Part shown: positions 62,414-64,000 of the stretch, in pieces
Position numbering within the stretch: position 1 is the first letter of the stretch
How the letters are laid out: every line of letters begins with the position of its first letter
Source: Neopestalotiopsis rosae
Lineage: Eukaryota > Ascomycota > Sordariomycetes > Amphisphaeriales > Sporocadaceae
NCBI GenBank assembly: GCA_023078685.1
Contig: JALGAS010000007.1
Location: 3,286,001-3,350,000 of the forward strand
Direction of reading: 5' to 3'
Length of the DNA stretch: 64,000 nt
The notes under the pieces: generated by a model
Databases searched by the model: none
What the model was told of the DNA's origin: nothing
Seen by the model: the letters and a program-made list of their open reading frames with translations, nothing else
Program-made: the position numbers and the translations under genes

Positions 62414-63016
62414 GCTGATAGTTGGTAGAGGAAAATGTACAGAAAAGCAGTCCACTATAGTCTTGATGGCGTGAGCCTTGTTTGCTTCAAAATATCAGAC
62501 CTTAAGACACTGAAAATATTGAATTTGTCAAAATTGGTGAATGGCAAACCAAATGTTGTAAGATTTGTCCAACGGAGGGCGTGGCAGAGATAGGCATTCT
62601 CCGGAGCCGCCACTCCAGACGGCGCGGTGTGCCGATCCCGTACGAAGTAGTTTGCGGACTAGCCTTACCCCGACTTTCTTGGCCCTTTTGTTCTGGAAGA
62701 AGCAGGTCAACGCGAGATCTTGCATGGAGCATCACAGGGAGGTTGAATCTCAAATATTGGCGAAGAAGCGCAACATTGTTTTTGTCGTTGGGGTTAATAA
62801 TCTCGTGTTATTCTCTTTGACGCTTGCTATCAAACTGCATCGACCAACTCTTCTGTCAACATGCTCGCTCCAACCAAGTGCCATGATCCACCAACATCTT
62901 GCTCATACTACTGCATCCTGTACAACAAATTGTGGATGAAAATGAAAAGTTTGTATCCAGGATGCGATGAATTGTTGTATCCTAAGAATCTTGAGGTGCA
63001 AATTAATCAGTGGTAT
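62414..63016. other. Intergenic region, no gene
   Basis: Between the aldolase-domain gene start and the 3' end of the transcription-factor gene, both on the minus strand. It should hold the aldolase promoter. Short frames on both strands (up to 124 codons on plus) show no protein features. Confidence 0.4.
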
Positions 63017-64000
63017 TCATGAGCGGTACGGCTTTGGTAGACGGAATGACGTGGAGCATGCGTCGGACCCTGTCACCGACAGCAGTGGCCCTGCACCTGA
63101 TGTGACAAGATTGTAGGCCTGGGTTGATTCAGTAAGCAGTCATTTGATGATTCTTCGGCATTCTCACCTGCTGCTTAATGGGTTCGTCATCTTCCATTGC
63201 TTTCGCCTCAGCCACCAGCTGCTCGGCCAGTGATCTTGCAACGACATTGTCTCTTCCAGCTATTGCCATCATATTGAGTAAGAATACCAAATTATCCTCG
63301 CAGTGCGAATGCTCGTCCGGGCCAAGATTGCCCATCATGACGAGAACAGCCGAGGAGACTGAAAATAATGCTATGGGGTTCCGCATTACGAGGTTGGCAT
63401 TAGAGGTGGCCTTCATGATATGTACAATTTCTTCGGCGGCTAACAGTAGACGGTCTTGACTCCGGTTCGCCAAGTCTCCTGCTAAGTCTAAGGCATGAAG
63501 TCTTTGTAAAGCTGATTGATGGAGGCGTATGATCGCAGCGTGGATTATTAAGTGTAGAGTAGCTTCGTGGGGGTTCCTATAGTTGAGCTGGAAAGTAGTA
63601 CCCATGATCATTGTACGCAGAAGGGATAGATGATTGTCCAGTCGTCTATGCTGTTTCCAGTAGACTCCATTCTTTGTGTCGCTTATTTCGGTCTCAGGGA
63701 AGTTGCCTGAGGCATGACGGGCGCTTTCGTAAAACAGGTGAGCAGACACTATGTTGCGAGTGCACTTTGAGGTTGGTTGAACGAAATTTTCAAGTAACGC
63801 ATGCAACGTGCGGCATGCCTCCGCTTCTCCTGCGGCAAAAGCCTGCTCGGAACCGGGCAGAGGAGTGCATTCTAGAAGCTACTTAGCAATGGGAGATCTT
63901 GGGAATAACCCATAAAGGTTACACATCAGAATAGGAAAGAGGATCTCTTACATCATGGGTATCAATCAAAGAAGGCCAACCGGTCGTGGCACTCAGGAGA
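63017..64000 (-). CDS. Fungal-specific transcription factor, 3' part
   Basis: Partial gene: the 5' part lies beyond the window. Visible exons are >64000-63952, 63878-63168 and 63118-63017, with introns of 73 bp (donor ATGAT|GTAAGA, acceptor AAGTAG|CTTC) and 49 bp (donor CAGCAG|GTGAGA, acceptor CAACCCAG|GCC). About 286 C-terminal residues can be read. The WPSLIDTHDLLECTPLPGSEQAF segment (quoted in part: PSLIDTHDLLECTPLPGSE), then helices with LRTMIMGTTFQLNY and LHLIIHAAIIRLHQSAL, match the helical middle-homology/fungal_trans region of Zn2Cys6 or C2H2 regulators; the DNA-binding domain would lie outside the window. Next to a co-oriented aldolase-domain gene it may be a pathway-specific regulator, but that is only suggested by position. 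Confidence 0.75.

Overview
The window is nuclear DNA of a filamentous ascomycete (Pezizomycotina). Genes are broken by short introns (about 43-170 bp) with GT-AG borders and CTAAC/CTAAT-type branch points. The protein families are typically fungal: an NB-ARC/TPR NLR-like protein, a CmcJ/AsaB-type protein, a tannase-family esterase, a Zn-cluster-type regulator and an Ecl1-type protein. I cannot assign a class or genus. No tRNA, rRNA, CRISPR array or intact transposon was seen. All spliced models were assembled by eye from splice consensus and frame continuity; each closes in frame, but none is confirmed by transcripts.

Layout. 1-19.7 kb is an accessory region: a secreted DUF8021-like protein; a PPxY-bearing protein of unknown role; a 148-bp direct duplication; a divergent pair made of a processive GT2 polysaccharide synthase and an acyltransferase-3 membrane protein; a large NLR-like gene (serine-protease-like domain, NB-ARC, TPRs) divergent from a membrane-anchored fungal protein; and a five-exon CmcJ/AsaB-like gene. 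19.7-30.1 kb is sparse, with a secreted tannase/feruloyl esterase and a large multi-span membrane protein that appears to use a GC-AG intron. 30.9-36.5 kb is a compact conserved block: a Det1-like histidine phosphatase, a PRKRIP1 (DUF1168) protein and the chaperonin subunit CCT3. 36.5-61.3 kb is almost gene-free (about 25 kb) apart from one short intronless gene of the Ecl1 life-span-factor type. 61.3-64 kb holds a class II aldolase/adducin-domain protein and the 3' part of a fungal-specific transcription factor that runs off the window.

How the genes may work together. The best candidate for a new system is the NLR-like gene at 11.9-16.3 kb. It carries a complete-looking His/Asp/Ser trypsin-type triad fused to a nucleotide-binding switch and TPR sensor, and sits head to head with a C-terminally membrane-anchored protein. 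This resembles in outline known protease-triggered fungal cell-death gene pairs, but the link is inference. The GT2/acyltransferase pair looks like a small module for making and O-acylating an extracellular polysaccharide.
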